A stretch of DNA of 64,000 nt, from contig NZ_CP089980.1 in the NCBI RefSeq assembly GCF_021389955.1, positions 2,599,001 to 2,663,000 on the forward strand, read 5' to 3'. A model generated the notes under the pieces. It made no database searches. It saw only the letters and a program-made list of their open reading frames with translations, and had not been told where the DNA came from. Positions within the stretch are counted from its first letter, which is position 1. Each line of letters begins with the position of its first letter. The translations under genes were made by a program, and so were the position numbers. Of this stretch, positions 50,207-58,185 are shown in pieces. The stretch comes from Fulvivirga maritima (GTDB taxonomy: Bacteria; Bacteroidota; Bacteroidia; Cytophagales; Cyclobacteriaceae).

Positions 50207-50843
50207 AGTAATAAAATTTAAAATTTATAATAATAATAAAATAGTTATAATAATGATTGTGACTTGCACGGTTCGAAGCTAATAAAAAAAATAATTTTCT
50301 TAAAATTTGTGTTTTAGAGAAAGGTAACCAGAGAGGTGTGATATATTTTTTAACTCGCTGGTATTTAGATTAATAAATTTTATTTGGTGCAAATAAAAAA
50401 AATTAATTTATGTGAATTTTTTTAAAAAATAAGAATAATCCAAGTTTTGGTAATTTAAGCTGAAAAAGTAGTCTCAGGGGGATTAGATTCAATTTTCTCT
50501 GATTTATAGGCTATTTATGGTTTTAATGCAGGCAGGGAGTTGTTGACTAGTAAGGGAGGTTTTGAAATATGATCAGAACGCAGCCTGCGCTCCAAGCCAA
50601 AGTCATCCTGAGACCTAACATTTGTTTCAACCGCACAAAAAGAAATGACGTTAAGAATAGAAGTGGCCTGTACAATATAGCCGAACCTGGCATAGTGCAA
50701 TTTGCCTGTCCCTGAGCATGGTTGGATAGAAAGGAGTCACAAAGTATGGTACTTCCTTGTTTTTATAGGAATGTCCGATTGGTAGTCTGTCGTGTACAAT
50801 ATTTCATCCTACAGGTCTTTGTTTAACTTTTAGAATATTAGTC
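50207..50843. other. region between hcp copy 2 and the IS110 transposase
   Basis: Very AT-rich at first (50207-50460; start signals of hcp copy 2), then higher GC from about 50515. It holds one copy of a 42-bp repeat (50572-50613) also found at 52345-52386. The last 150-200 bp before the transposase would be the IS110 left end, where this family encodes its guide (bridge) RNA. No protein gene seen. Confidence 0.4.
50572..50613. repeat. 42-bp direct repeat, left of IS110
   Basis: ATCAGAACGCAGCCTG, one base, GCTCCAAG, then AAAGTCATCCTGAGA. Matches 52345-52386 with two or three changes, in the same orientation on the other side of the IS110 transposase. Confidence 0.7.
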
Positions 50844-52163
50844 ATGAAAAAGATGAGAGCAAATGCTGCAGGCATAGATATAGGAGCCAAGCACATTTTC
50901 GTATCCGTGGAAAACAAGGATGTTCGTGTTTTTGAGACTTTCACTGAAAGTTTTAAAGAGGCATCGTGTTATTTATTATCAGAGGGGATCGAGACAGTGG
51001 CCATGGAAGCCACCGGCGTTTACTGGATCATCCTTTATGAGATCCTAGAATCAGCAGGTTTAGATGTCTGGTTAGTAGATGGGCGCCAGACAAGACAAGT
51101 ACCAGGTCGAAAGACTGATGTAAAGGACTGTCAATGGATTCAGCAACTTCATAGTCATGGCTTATTGAATCGCTGTTTTGTTCCCGATGCTCAAGTGAAG
51201 GAAGTTCGTGCTTACCAGCGGTTGCGAGAAGATCATCTCAGAACAGCCTCTATGCATGTAAACCACATGCAAAAGGCGCTAATAGAGATGAACATCCGGC
51301 TCAAAGAAGTGCTCAGTCAGATACATGGCGCCAGTGGTCTGGCGATCATAGAAGCCATCCTGGCAGGGGAACGTGATGCCCAAAAGCTCTTATCCCTGTG
51401 CCATAGCAGTATTAGAGAAAAGAAAGCCTCTCAAGTCATCAAGGCACTTTCAGGCTATTATACCGAGTCAGGGTTATTTGCTTTGGGACAGGCATACAGT
51501 GGTTACAAATTTTATAAACAACAAATACTGGCATGTGACCAAAAACTGGAAGAAGTCATGAAGCGGTTCAATAACTACGATTCAGATATGGAAAGCAAAA
51601 ATGAAATAGATTCTGTTAAAGATCGAAAACCTGTTAGACATAATAAACCTGATATAGACCACTTAGGAGGACACCTGCTGAAAATCTTTTCAGGCAAAGA
51701 TGCTACGTGTTTGCCGGGTATTACCGATTATACCTGGCTACAATTGTATTCTGAAATAGGCATGGAACTTTGTAAGTGGCCCAGTGAGAAACATTTCACT
51801 TCATGGCTAGGATTATCTCCAGGTCAACACCAGTCTGGCAAGAAAAATAAAACCAGAAACAGAAAGTACAGGCCAAAGGCAGGACAAATATTCAGACAAA
51901 TAGCCCAAAGTTTAATAGAAAGCAAAAAGATAGCACTGGGAGCTTTTGGGCGTAGATTGAAAAGCAAAAGAGGTCCAGGCATAGCCACTAAAGCTACCGC
52001 CCGAAAACTGGCCGTACTCTACTGGCGGCTTATGGTAAAAGGGCTTGATTATACAGAACGGGGCATCAAAGCATATGAAGAAAAAATGCAGCTCCATAGA
52101 GAAAGATGGCTAGTAAAAACAGCTAAAGAATTAGGTTATGAGCTTGAACAAATACCTATTTAG
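50844..52163 (+). CDS. IS110-family transposase (DEDD)
   Basis: 439 residues. The DEDD RuvC-like domain: AAGIDIGAKHIFVSV with the first Asp, VAMEATGVYW with the Glu, and GRKTDVKDCQWIQQLHSHGL with the late Asp pair. A long helical middle follows, and the C-terminal Tnp_20 part has the probable catalytic Ser in FTSWLGLSPGQHQSGKK. Intact. This family uses a structured guide RNA from an element end to choose donor and target sites and leaves no inverted repeats, so ends are not visible. It lies between two hcp genes, in the opposite direction. Confidence 0.93.
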   Translation: MKKMRANAAGIDIGAKHIFVSVENKDVRVFETFTESFKEASCYLLSEGIETVAMEATGVYWIILYEILESAGLDVWLVDGRQTRQVPGRKTDVKDCQWIQQLHSHGLLNRCFVPDAQVKEVRAYQRLREDHLRTASMHVNHMQKALIEMNIRLKEVLSQIHGASGLAIIEAILAGERDAQKLLSLCHSSIREKKASQVIKALSGYYTESGLFALGQAYSGYKFYKQQILACDQKLEEVMKRFNNYDSDMESKNEIDSVKDRKPVRHNKPDIDHLGGHLLKIFSGKDATCLPGITDYTWLQLYSEIGMELCKWPSEKHFTSWLGLSPGQHQSGKKNKTRNRKYRPKAGQIFRQIAQSLIESKKIALGAFGRRLKSKRGPGIATKATARKLAVLYWRLMVKGLDYTERGIKAYEEKMQLHRERWLVKTAKELGYELEQIPI

Positions 52164-52237
52164 TGTATTACGTCATTGGTAGGCACTCGAAGGATAGACT
52201 TTCTACTTACCAGTGACTGCTAATGCTGGTTAACAGG

Positions 52238-52308
52238 AGTAAATGTGTAACAATAAAGCTTGTATTTCCATAATGCAGGCCTAAGCTTCGATTCACCTCG
52301 GCTTGACC
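52238..52308. repeat. 71-bp direct repeat, copy A
   Basis: Runs from AGTAAATGTGTAACAATAAA through CTTGTATTTCCATAATGCAG to CGGCTTGACC. About 90 percent the same as 52560-52631. Confidence 0.75.
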
Positions 52309-52344
52309 TCGTTTTTAGTTTGACAGTAAGAGTAGGCATAAAAA

Positions 52345-52386
52345 ATCAGAACGCAGCCTGGGCTCCAAGGCAAAGTCATCCTGAGA
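52345..52386. repeat. 42-bp direct repeat, right of IS110
   Basis: Second copy of the repeat at 50572-50613. Confidence 0.7.
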
Positions 52387-52433
52387 ACTCACATTCTTCA
52401 AATCTTTTTCGAAATCACTATGAAAATGAGCGT

Positions 52434-52546
52434 CATTCCTGAATCATGAAGCGCAGCGGAAGGATATCAGGAATCTCGCAGATCAGATACTGCTAACTGA
52501 GCGGTGAGATCCCGGCTCTTCACTTCGTTGCGGCCGGGATGACGAC
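52434..52546. repeat. REP-like palindromic repeat
   Basis: GC-rich DNA in an AT-rich setting: TTCCTGAATCATGAAGCGCA, GGAAGGATATCAGGAATCTC, then GAGATCCCGGCTCTTCACTT and GCGGCCGGGATGACG, with nested palindromes (TTCCTGA/TCAGGAA; ATCCCGGC/GCCGGGAT). Such units are usually dispersed in Bacteroidota genomes and come from sequence resembling extragenic palindromes. Confidence 0.6.
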
Positions 52547-52559
52547 AATGATGATGCTA

Positions 52560-52631
52560 GTGTAAATGTGTATCAATAAAGCTTGTGTTTCCATAATGCC
52601 GGCCTAAGCTTCGAGTCACCTCAGCTTGACC
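52560..52631. repeat. 71-bp direct repeat, copy B
   Basis: Second copy of 52238-52308, 322 bp on, same orientation. Confidence 0.75.
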
Positions 52632-52743
52632 CTGGGGCTAGGCTAAGTTTTCTACGCAAATAAGTTATCCGGTGGTATTTGGATTAGTAGGGCTAAATAT
52701 CATCTGGGGTCAGATGATATCAATTAGGTTGACTAACTGAAAT

Positions 52744-52790
52744 AAAAAAAGAGGTTGAATGTAAAGTAATTACTTTTATCCAACCTCTTC
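52744..52790 (-). terminator. terminator of hcp copy 3
   Basis: AGAGGTTG (52750-52757) / CAACCTCT (52781-52788), with an A run on the plus-strand left side that reads as T's after the hairpin on the minus strand. It lies 20 bp after the hcp stop, so this hcp can be made alone in large amounts. Confidence 0.75.
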
Positions 52791-52809
52791 ATTTATAATT
52801 TACTAGGGT

Positions 52810-53196
52810 TTATACCCATGCATTTTCATGCTGACCGTCGCCAATTTTAATTACTCTGGCAGAAATAGTAACTGTTTCTGTCATGGCATTTCTTCCTGTT
52901 GCGTCAAAGTTCTCTTTGTACTTTACTGCATAGGCATCTTCGAAAACTAATTCTTTAGAAGTAGCATCTGTATCTCTTTTTAAGAATACGATAGATCCAT
53001 TTCTCATTTCGAAGTTGTTGAACATCCAGTCAGAAAGGCTGGTGTCAGAAGTAGATTCTACTGTGATAGTGATCATACCACCTCTGGTAACAGCAGAAGG
53101 ACGACCGGTGGCGTCAGTTTCCTGGCTTAAGCCGTAGTTACAGCTAAGCACATTGTACTCAGTGCCAGAAACTTTAAGTTTAGCTTTAAAAGACAT
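52810..53196 (-). CDS. tssD: Hcp tube protein (TssD), copy 3, likely the main structural Hcp
   Basis: 128 residues, MSFKAKLKVSGTEYNVLSCN to KIGDGQHENAWV. Same signature parts as copy 2 (NYGLSQETDATGRPSAVTRG, SDWMFNNFEMRNGSIV). It directly follows tssN on the reverse strand, has no adjacent effector, and ends at its own terminator, so it is probably the bulk tube protein. Confidence 0.92.
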   Translation of the reverse strand: MSFKAKLKVSGTEYNVLSCNYGLSQETDATGRPSAVTRGGMITITVESTSDTSLSDWMFNNFEMRNGSIVFLKRDTDATSKELVFEDAYAVKYKENFDATGRNAMTETVTISARVIKIGDGQHENAWV

Positions 53197-53302
53197 AATA
53201 ATAAAATTTAGATATGTATAATAATTATAATAAATTCTATATCTAGAATAATCCGAAAGGTTGGAAATAAACGCGAATATAAAAAGAGTTATCTAATATA
53301 TT

Positions 53303-54139
53303 TTAAGAAACTCTTTCACAAATGATCACATCATTTTCTTTTAGGTTGTTGGCTTCTATAGTTTTATTGTAGTTAATAAACTTCGGTGTGCCCATCCAGT
53401 TGGGTTTTCTGTAAAAGATCCATCCTGTGGGATTGTTGTCTTTATCCAGATAGGTAATGCCGTTGCCGGGGTGTGTTTCGTTATAGTCGTTTATAAAGAA
53501 ATAGAAAAGTTTGCCAAATTCCATTCTTTCGGGTGCTTTTAACCGGAAGTTGCTAAATTCTGTAGAGTTGTCACCTTTTTCGAATTCAAATGAAAGTACC
53601 AATGGGTTCACCAATTCATCTTCTTTGGGTTCTTTTATGGTTACTCCTGCAGGGTAAAACCATTTTTTGTATATAGGAGTGGGTACCAAAAGGGCAAATT
53701 CAAAGAGTTTTACTATTAGCAAAGGCACGATAAATGATATGGTGCTAAGCAGAAATGTAAAAGTGTAGAATGGTTTATATAGGTTGCACACGAACATGAA
53801 GCCGACTATGCCTATAAAAATGGTGACTACGGTGAATAGAAATTCAGCCCAAAAGCTACCGGGTTTTTCCGACAGCTGAGGGAAAAATTTTCTTAGACCA
53901 AAAACATGTAATACGCCTAACAGGAAGAATACTACCTGAAAGCTTATAAAGTTATTGATGGGGAGATTTTGTAATACGTTGTCGCTCGCCAGAAAACCAC
54001 TAACGCCAAAGAGTACTATAACTACTAACATGTAGATGAAGAATTTTTTAGCATCTTTTAGGAAGAGCTTTTTTAGTTTGGTTACTACCGTCATAAGTAG
54101 TGCCGTGATAATCAGTAATACTATTCCCAGCTTTATCAT
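53303..54139 (-). CDS. tssN: T6SSiii membrane protein TssN
   Basis: 278 residues with about five hydrophobic helices in the first 155 (MIKLGIVLLIITALLMTVVT, FFIYMLVVIVLFGVSGFLA, SFQVVFFLLGVLHVFGL, FLFTVVTIFIGIVGFMFV, FTFLLSTISFIVPLLIV) and a soluble C-terminus (YDxNETHPGN region, GWIFYRKPNWMGTPKFINYN). TssN is specific to the Bacteroidota T6SS, where TssJLM is missing, and is taken to be part of the inner-membrane complex. It lies between tssG and hcp. Confidence 0.85.
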   Translation of the reverse strand: MIKLGIVLLIITALLMTVVTKLKKLFLKDAKKFFIYMLVVIVLFGVSGFLASDNVLQNLPINNFISFQVVFFLLGVLHVFGLRKFFPQLSEKPGSFWAEFLFTVVTIFIGIVGFMFVCNLYKPFYTFTFLLSTISFIVPLLIVKLFEFALLVPTPIYKKWFYPAGVTIKEPKEDELVNPLVLSFEFEKGDNSTEFSNFRLKAPERMEFGKLFYFFINDYNETHPGNGITYLDKDNNPTGWIFYRKPNWMGTPKFINYNKTIEANNLKENDVIICERVS

Positions 54140-54169
54140 GGTTTCATTTTGGTTATTAAGTTGTAAAAA

Positions 54170-55102
54170 TTATAAACGAGTATTGAGTCCTAGCATTGGA
54201 GTGTGCTCATCATTGAGCTCAAACTCATTATCGTCCTTTTTATTTAGTATATTAAGTGTTGTCTCTACTTCCAAAGGAATAAAGAAATCAAAAAATATGT
54301 CTGTGACTTTCGCAAGTATACCGCCTTCCAAAAAGTGGTGTATTTTGTCATTATTAACAGGGCCTATTTCTACATCATAGTAGGGGTATAGTACCTCATC
54401 TTCTTCATCGCCTAGAATAAAATCTACCCCTAATTTATAGTTTCGTTTTTCGTTTTTAGGGGTGTCATTGTTGAATTGATGCTTTCTGAAATTTTTGGTA
54501 ATGGTCACGTTCTCGTTTATCACCTTCTCCAGCGCTAGTGCTGTAAGCGCCTCTTTGCCTGCTATTTTATAGGCAAGAGGGAGTAGCTTTAATAGCCTGA
54601 GGTTATATTTTACAGGGATTTCGGCGTTAAGCCCCCAAAAGCGGATCAGGAAGTCATTGTCTAGATTATTGAATTCTTCAATGAGCTGCCTTTCTTTCTG
54701 CTCTATTTTTACTTTTTGAACAAATAATTCGTTCTCAATAGGAGCGAAGAAGCTACGGGCACTTTTTTCTTCTTCTTTGTATTTCCTGCGTATTTTTTTA
54801 TAATCATTTCCATCATCATCTTTGATTTTTTCATGGAAGAAGCCTTCAGGGAGTAGGTCATACAGGCTGTTGCGAGCCAGGTTAAGCTGTATTTTTGGAG
54901 GCGTCTCTAATAAGCTAAAAAAATTAACATCTATAACATCAGTCCTGTAAGAACGGGAAAAAGTGCCTTTATTAAATATGTCTATGTCTGAATAATCTAA
55001 TTCAGAGTTTTTAAGGGCTTCAGAAACCAGCACCTCAGCTCTTAGGTTTTGGTAAAAAAGAAGTAGTTCCTGATAAACCTTTTTAATTTTATCCTTTTCC
55101 AT
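54170..55102 (-). CDS. tssG: T6SS baseplate subunit TssG
   Basis: 310 residues, soluble. The segment QLNLARNSLYDLLPEGFFHE is the best family mark; the C-terminal half has the paired beta parts of a baseplate wedge protein (VDFILGDEEDEVLYPYYDVE, KIHHFLEGGILAKVTDIFFD). TssG joins TssF and TssE in the baseplate wedge, bridged to the membrane complex by TssK. It is shorter than, and far from, proteobacterial TssG, typical for T6SSiii. Position between a NlpC/P60 lipoprotein and tssN supports it. Confidence 0.75.
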   Translation of the reverse strand: MEKDKIKKVYQELLLFYQNLRAEVLVSEALKNSELDYSDIDIFNKGTFSRSYRTDVIDVNFFSLLETPPKIQLNLARNSLYDLLPEGFFHEKIKDDDGNDYKKIRRKYKEEEKSARSFFAPIENELFVQKVKIEQKERQLIEEFNNLDNDFLIRFWGLNAEIPVKYNLRLLKLLPLAYKIAGKEALTALALEKVINENVTITKNFRKHQFNNDTPKNEKRNYKLGVDFILGDEEDEVLYPYYDVEIGPVNNDKIHHFLEGGILAKVTDIFFDFFIPLEVETTLNILNKKDDNEFELNDEHTPMLGLNTRL

Positions 55103-55126
55103 TCTTAACTAGCTAAAGAATATCAT

Positions 55127-55735
55127 TTAATTATTTTCTGTACTTGTTTTTATTGGCTTTCTGCCTGCTGCTACAAACATTTTTTGCCAATAGTCATCAG
55201 AGAGATTGCTTATTTGTACCCCACTATGCCCCTGGGAGTCATGATTTGAGGCGGAATGCACAAAATGTTGATTGTCCAGGTATACGCCTACATGTGTAAT
55301 AGGTAGATGCTGAGCACCCTGGCTATTGAAAAAAAGTAAATCTCCTTCATGTAAATACTCCTGACCTCTAAATTTATCTGTATCAGGAGACATAAACTGC
55401 CTTTCGGCGGTTCTTTCAATAAGCTTGTGGTATACATCATGATAAAGATATTGCACAAAAAATGAACAGTCTATCCCAGCCTTATCTTCTCCTCCCATCT
55501 TATAAGGAGTGCCTATCCAGGATTCGATAAACTGATATAAATTCAAGTTGGTAATCTCCTCTGGAGAGACCCCTATCATTTCACCATACTTTTTTTGGAT
55601 AGGAAGTATGGTGGGTTCTTTAGGTTTTGGTTCTACATCATTATCGTCTAAATGGGCCAGAGAAGATTGACTTTTGCACCCTTGTATACCTGCCAACACA
55701 ACAATTAAAAAAAATATTCTGCAATAAGAATTCAT
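55127..55735 (-). CDS. NlpC/P60 lipoprotein, possible T6SS-linked wall hydrolase
   Basis: 202 residues from ATG 55735, which begins a proper lipoprotein signal (MNSYCRIFFLIVVLAGIQGC, lipobox IQGC); the seven codons upstream from a TTG do not. The C40 domain has Cys in GIDCSFFVQYLYHDVY, His in ITHVGVYLDNQHFVHSAS and a further His after it, all as in active NlpC/P60 endopeptidases. It opens the operon with tssG and tssN (24 bp to tssG) and has a clear -7 element. It may trim the cell's own wall so the apparatus can pass, as TagX-type enzymes do elsewhere; this is inference. Confidence 0.8.
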   Translation of the reverse strand: MNSYCRIFFLIVVLAGIQGCKSQSSLAHLDDNDVEPKPKEPTILPIQKKYGEMIGVSPEEITNLNLYQFIESWIGTPYKMGGEDKAGIDCSFFVQYLYHDVYHKLIERTAERQFMSPDTDKFRGQEYLHEGDLLFFNSQGAQHLPITHVGVYLDNQHFVHSASNHDSQGHSGVQISNLSDDYWQKMFVAAGRKPIKTSTENN

Positions 55736-55753
55736 TTCCCCACATGATTTTTC

Positions 55754-55761
55754 CAAAGATA
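55754..55761 (-). promoter_or_regulatory. -7 promoter element of the NlpC-tssG-tssN operon
   Basis: Plus-strand CAAAGATA reads TATCTTTG on the minus strand, a perfect TAnnTTTG, 19 bp before the ATG. It would overlap any start from the upstream TTG, which supports ATG 55735 as the true start. Confidence 0.5.
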
Positions 55762-55841
55762 ATATACATCAAAAGCTTTTTATAGTTGTTAGAGGAATAA
55801 TTTTATTTTATGAGATTAAGGTATGGAAATATTAAAAATGA

Positions 55842-55915
55842 TACCTTTGTATACGATTTTTTCTGAGATGTGTCATATTTTTGACTTCTGTCTGATGGAT
55901 CATTTTTTAATTTTG
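55842..55915 (+). promoter_or_regulatory. two candidate -7 elements before tssE
   Basis: TACCTTTG (55842-55849) and TAATTTTG (55908-55915) both match TAnnTTTG. The second has TTTG at 55880-55883 at a slightly long -33 distance and would give a very short leader. One of the two should start the tssEFPKO operon. Confidence 0.4.
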
Positions 55916-55926
55916 TTGCATTTTTT

Positions 55927-56358
55927 ATGTTAAGTTCCTTTTATAAATTTCCTTTAAATACTTTAGATATCATTTCTAAAAGGGAGGCTGATAAGTGTGA
56001 TATATCAGCATCGATATCTAATTTTATTCGTCTGATAATTACTTCTCAGTTTGGAGAATGTGCCTTTGATGACTCCTTTGGATCTATTATTTGGGAGCTT
56101 GATTTTGACAACCTAACCTCAAATCAAAAATTAAAGAATATTATAACTAATTCGCTTTTAACAAGTATAGCTGGCAAAGAAAGAAGAATTAAGGATTTAG
56201 ATATAAGTGTAGTAATTAGGGAAGATGAGTTTGATCATTTATATGATCAACATAGGGTGAAGAAGAGATTGGAAATATCTCTACGAGCCGTGATAAGAGC
56301 TACTAATGAACCTTTTTCTTTTTATGATAAGTTTTACATAGCACCGCTATCTTATTAA
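55927..56358 (+). CDS. tssE: T6SS baseplate subunit TssE (gp25-like)
   Basis: 143 residues. gp25/GPW pattern: a short N-terminal helix, IRLIITSQFGECAFDDSFGS, then IWELDFDN and the beta-rich end KRLEISLRAVIRATNEPFSF. In phage and T6SS this protein links the baseplate wedge to the first sheath ring. It lies 10 bp before tssF and opens the right-hand forward operon. Confidence 0.85.
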   Translation: MLSSFYKFPLNTLDIISKREADKCDISASISNFIRLIITSQFGECAFDDSFGSIIWELDFDNLTSNQKLKNIITNSLLTSIAGKERRIKDLDISVVIREDEFDHLYDQHRVKKRLEISLRAVIRATNEPFSFYDKFYIAPLSY

Positions 56359-56368
56359 ATAGACGATT

Positions 56369-57658
56369 TTGAGCAAGACCAACGAAATAAAAAATCGGAT
56401 GATAAAGCGAGCTGCCTCCTTGTGGGGAGTGCAGCCAAGTGAAATAGAAACGTCATTCGACCCTTTAGTAACACTTTTAATAGATGCTTGTGCTACCGAG
56501 GTGGCTAAAATATCTAGCGAAGTTAATAACTCCCAGAGCAGAATTACCGAGCAGTTAGTGCAGTTAATGACTCCAGAAACATTATACGGGGTTAGGCCTG
56601 CTCATGGTATTGCTCATGTGATGCCGGTCAGTAATGACAGTTTCATTAAACCGGAGAATCTATTTTACTTCAATAAGCGAATAGGCGCCGACGAGTCTAA
56701 CCTTAAAAATATTTTTTTCTCACCTGTACAAGAGTTTAAATTGGTTAATGCTGCCATTACACATGTGCTTTGTGACCATAATATACACCAGGTGGAAATG
56801 AAATCCTTAATATCTTTATCTGAGGATTATGAGCAGGAAATAAGTGCTAGTCCATCTACCATATATGTAGGGGTGCAGCCGGGTGGTGATAATATTGACT
56901 TGATCAACACAACACTGTTTTTTGAGATTATGGATGTGCAGGATAGGGAGCTTTTCTATCACCACTTGCAGCAAGCTAAGTTTTATTATAACGACCAGCT
57001 TATTGACACTTCTGTAGGGTATAGAGATAATGATCTGGAGGAGATGAAAGATCTGGAGGCTTTGTTTTCTGCTACACCTGATAAGACCAGAAATATTGAG
57101 TCTGATGTAAAGAAGATTTATGAAAAGCATTTTGTAACTATCAATTCATCGGTTCATTTAAATACTGAAAGCCATTTGCCAGATGAAGTAATTAGATCTG
57201 GTGGTGCAGATCTGGAAGGAGTTTGTTGGATCAAAATAGTTTTTCCTAGCGTGATCAGTAATGATGTGTTAAAGAAGCTGTTTTGTTCGTTTAATGCTTT
57301 TCCGGTAATAAATAGAAATCAGCAGTTGATATCTTATCAGCTAAAAGATTATATAGATATAGTGCCAGTGAGTACGCTTGATATGTTTTTGGATGTAAAA
57401 AGTGTAACAAATACTTCCGGTCAGCAATACTACCATAAAGAAAATAGCGAGGGGCAAGATGAAAGAGGAACTTATGAGATCAGAAGAGATAATTTAGGCA
57501 AGCTAGATTCAAGAAAGGCGAGGGAATATCTTCTGCATATGGTAGATCTGTTAAAAGATGAAAGTGCAGCTTTTAGCCTCTATGGTAATGATTTTTTGCA
57601 AACTATAGTGAAGAAGCTTAACCAAAATATAGCTTCATTAGAAAAAAAAACTTACTGA
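56369..57658 (+). CDS. tssF: T6SS baseplate subunit TssF, N-terminal two thirds (frame broken at an A9 run)
   Basis: 429 residues from TTG 56369. Typical TssF start: AASLWGVQPSEIETSFDPLV, then LTPETL-like VQLMTPETLYGVRPAHGIAH and a beta-rich core. The frame ends in SLEKKTY at 57658, just after nine A's (57642-57650). With one A fewer it reads SLEKKLTDINEV and continues without stop into the next segment, giving about 603 residues, the length expected for Bacteroidota TssF. Since TssF is essential for the baseplate, the break is a sequencing error, a recent inactivation, or corrected by slippage on A9. Confidence 0.8.
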   Translation: MSKTNEIKNRMIKRAASLWGVQPSEIETSFDPLVTLLIDACATEVAKISSEVNNSQSRITEQLVQLMTPETLYGVRPAHGIAHVMPVSNDSFIKPENLFYFNKRIGADESNLKNIFFSPVQEFKLVNAAITHVLCDHNIHQVEMKSLISLSEDYEQEISASPSTIYVGVQPGGDNIDLINTTLFFEIMDVQDRELFYHHLQQAKFYYNDQLIDTSVGYRDNDLEEMKDLEALFSATPDKTRNIESDVKKIYEKHFVTINSSVHLNTESHLPDEVIRSGGADLEGVCWIKIVFPSVISNDVLKKLFCSFNAFPVINRNQQLISYQLKDYIDIVPVSTLDMFLDVKSVTNTSGQQYYHKENSEGQDERGTYEIRRDNLGKLDSRKAREYLLHMVDLLKDESAAFSLYGNDFLQTIVKKLNQNIASLEKKTY

Positions 57659-58178
57659 TATAAATGAGGTAATAGCTGAAACCAACTACCTGACTATAAT
57701 TCCTTATAAACCTAAGGATACATTGCTGGTAGAGTATTGGGTTACTAATGGAGAAGAGGCAAACCACATCAGAGCAGGAGCAACTTTGCAAACCTATAAG
57801 GGGAGTGAGCTTAGGCAGAAAGGTGTTTTTCTTACTTCTACCTTTCAAGGCAAAAATGCGCTGAATACAGAAGAAAGACTGCATGCTTATAGAAGGGCTT
57901 TGCTCACCAGAAATAGAATAGTGACTAAGGAGGATATGAAAGCACTTTGCTTTGAGTTATGTGGAGACAAAATTACACAGGTAGAAATAAAGAAGGTTTT
58001 TAAAACAGGAGTAGGCAATAATGAAGGTCTGGTGCCTACTATGGAGATTTTTTTAACAGAAAACAAAGAAGTGGAGATTTCTGACTATGAGTGGGATGCC
58101 ATAAAAAGCAACTTACTAAATATCCTGGATAAGCAGTCATTAAGTGTTTTTCCTTACTTCGTTACAGTACTAAAATAA
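57651..58178 (+). CDS. tssF: TssF, C-terminal part after the A9 frameshift
   Basis: About 175 residues in the shifted frame: LTDINEVIAETNYLTIIPYK, then LLVEYWVTNGEEANHIRAGA, the middle RAGATLQTYKGSELRQKGVF, and VFPYFVTVLK at the end. An internal ATG at 57723 exists, but the conserved sequence clearly starts before it, so this is not a separate gene. tssP(?) begins 8 bp after the stop. Confidence 0.75.
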   Translation, partial: LTDINEVIAETNYLTIIPYKPKDTLLVEYWVTNGEEANHIRAGATLQTYKGSELRQKGVFLTSTFQGKNALNTEERLHAYRRALLTRNRIVTKEDMKALCFELCGDKITQVEIKKVFKTGVGNNEGLVPTMEIFLTENKEVEISDYEWDAIKSNLLNILDKQSLSVFPYFVTVLK

Positions 58179-58185
58179 GTTTAAT

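Noticed and set aside
24910-57660. Programmed -1 ribosomal frameshifting at the A7 and A9 runs
   Set aside because: The frame needed is reached by losing one A (+1 or -2), not by -1; no downstream stem or pseudoknot was evident. Slippage during transcription or sequencing error fits better.
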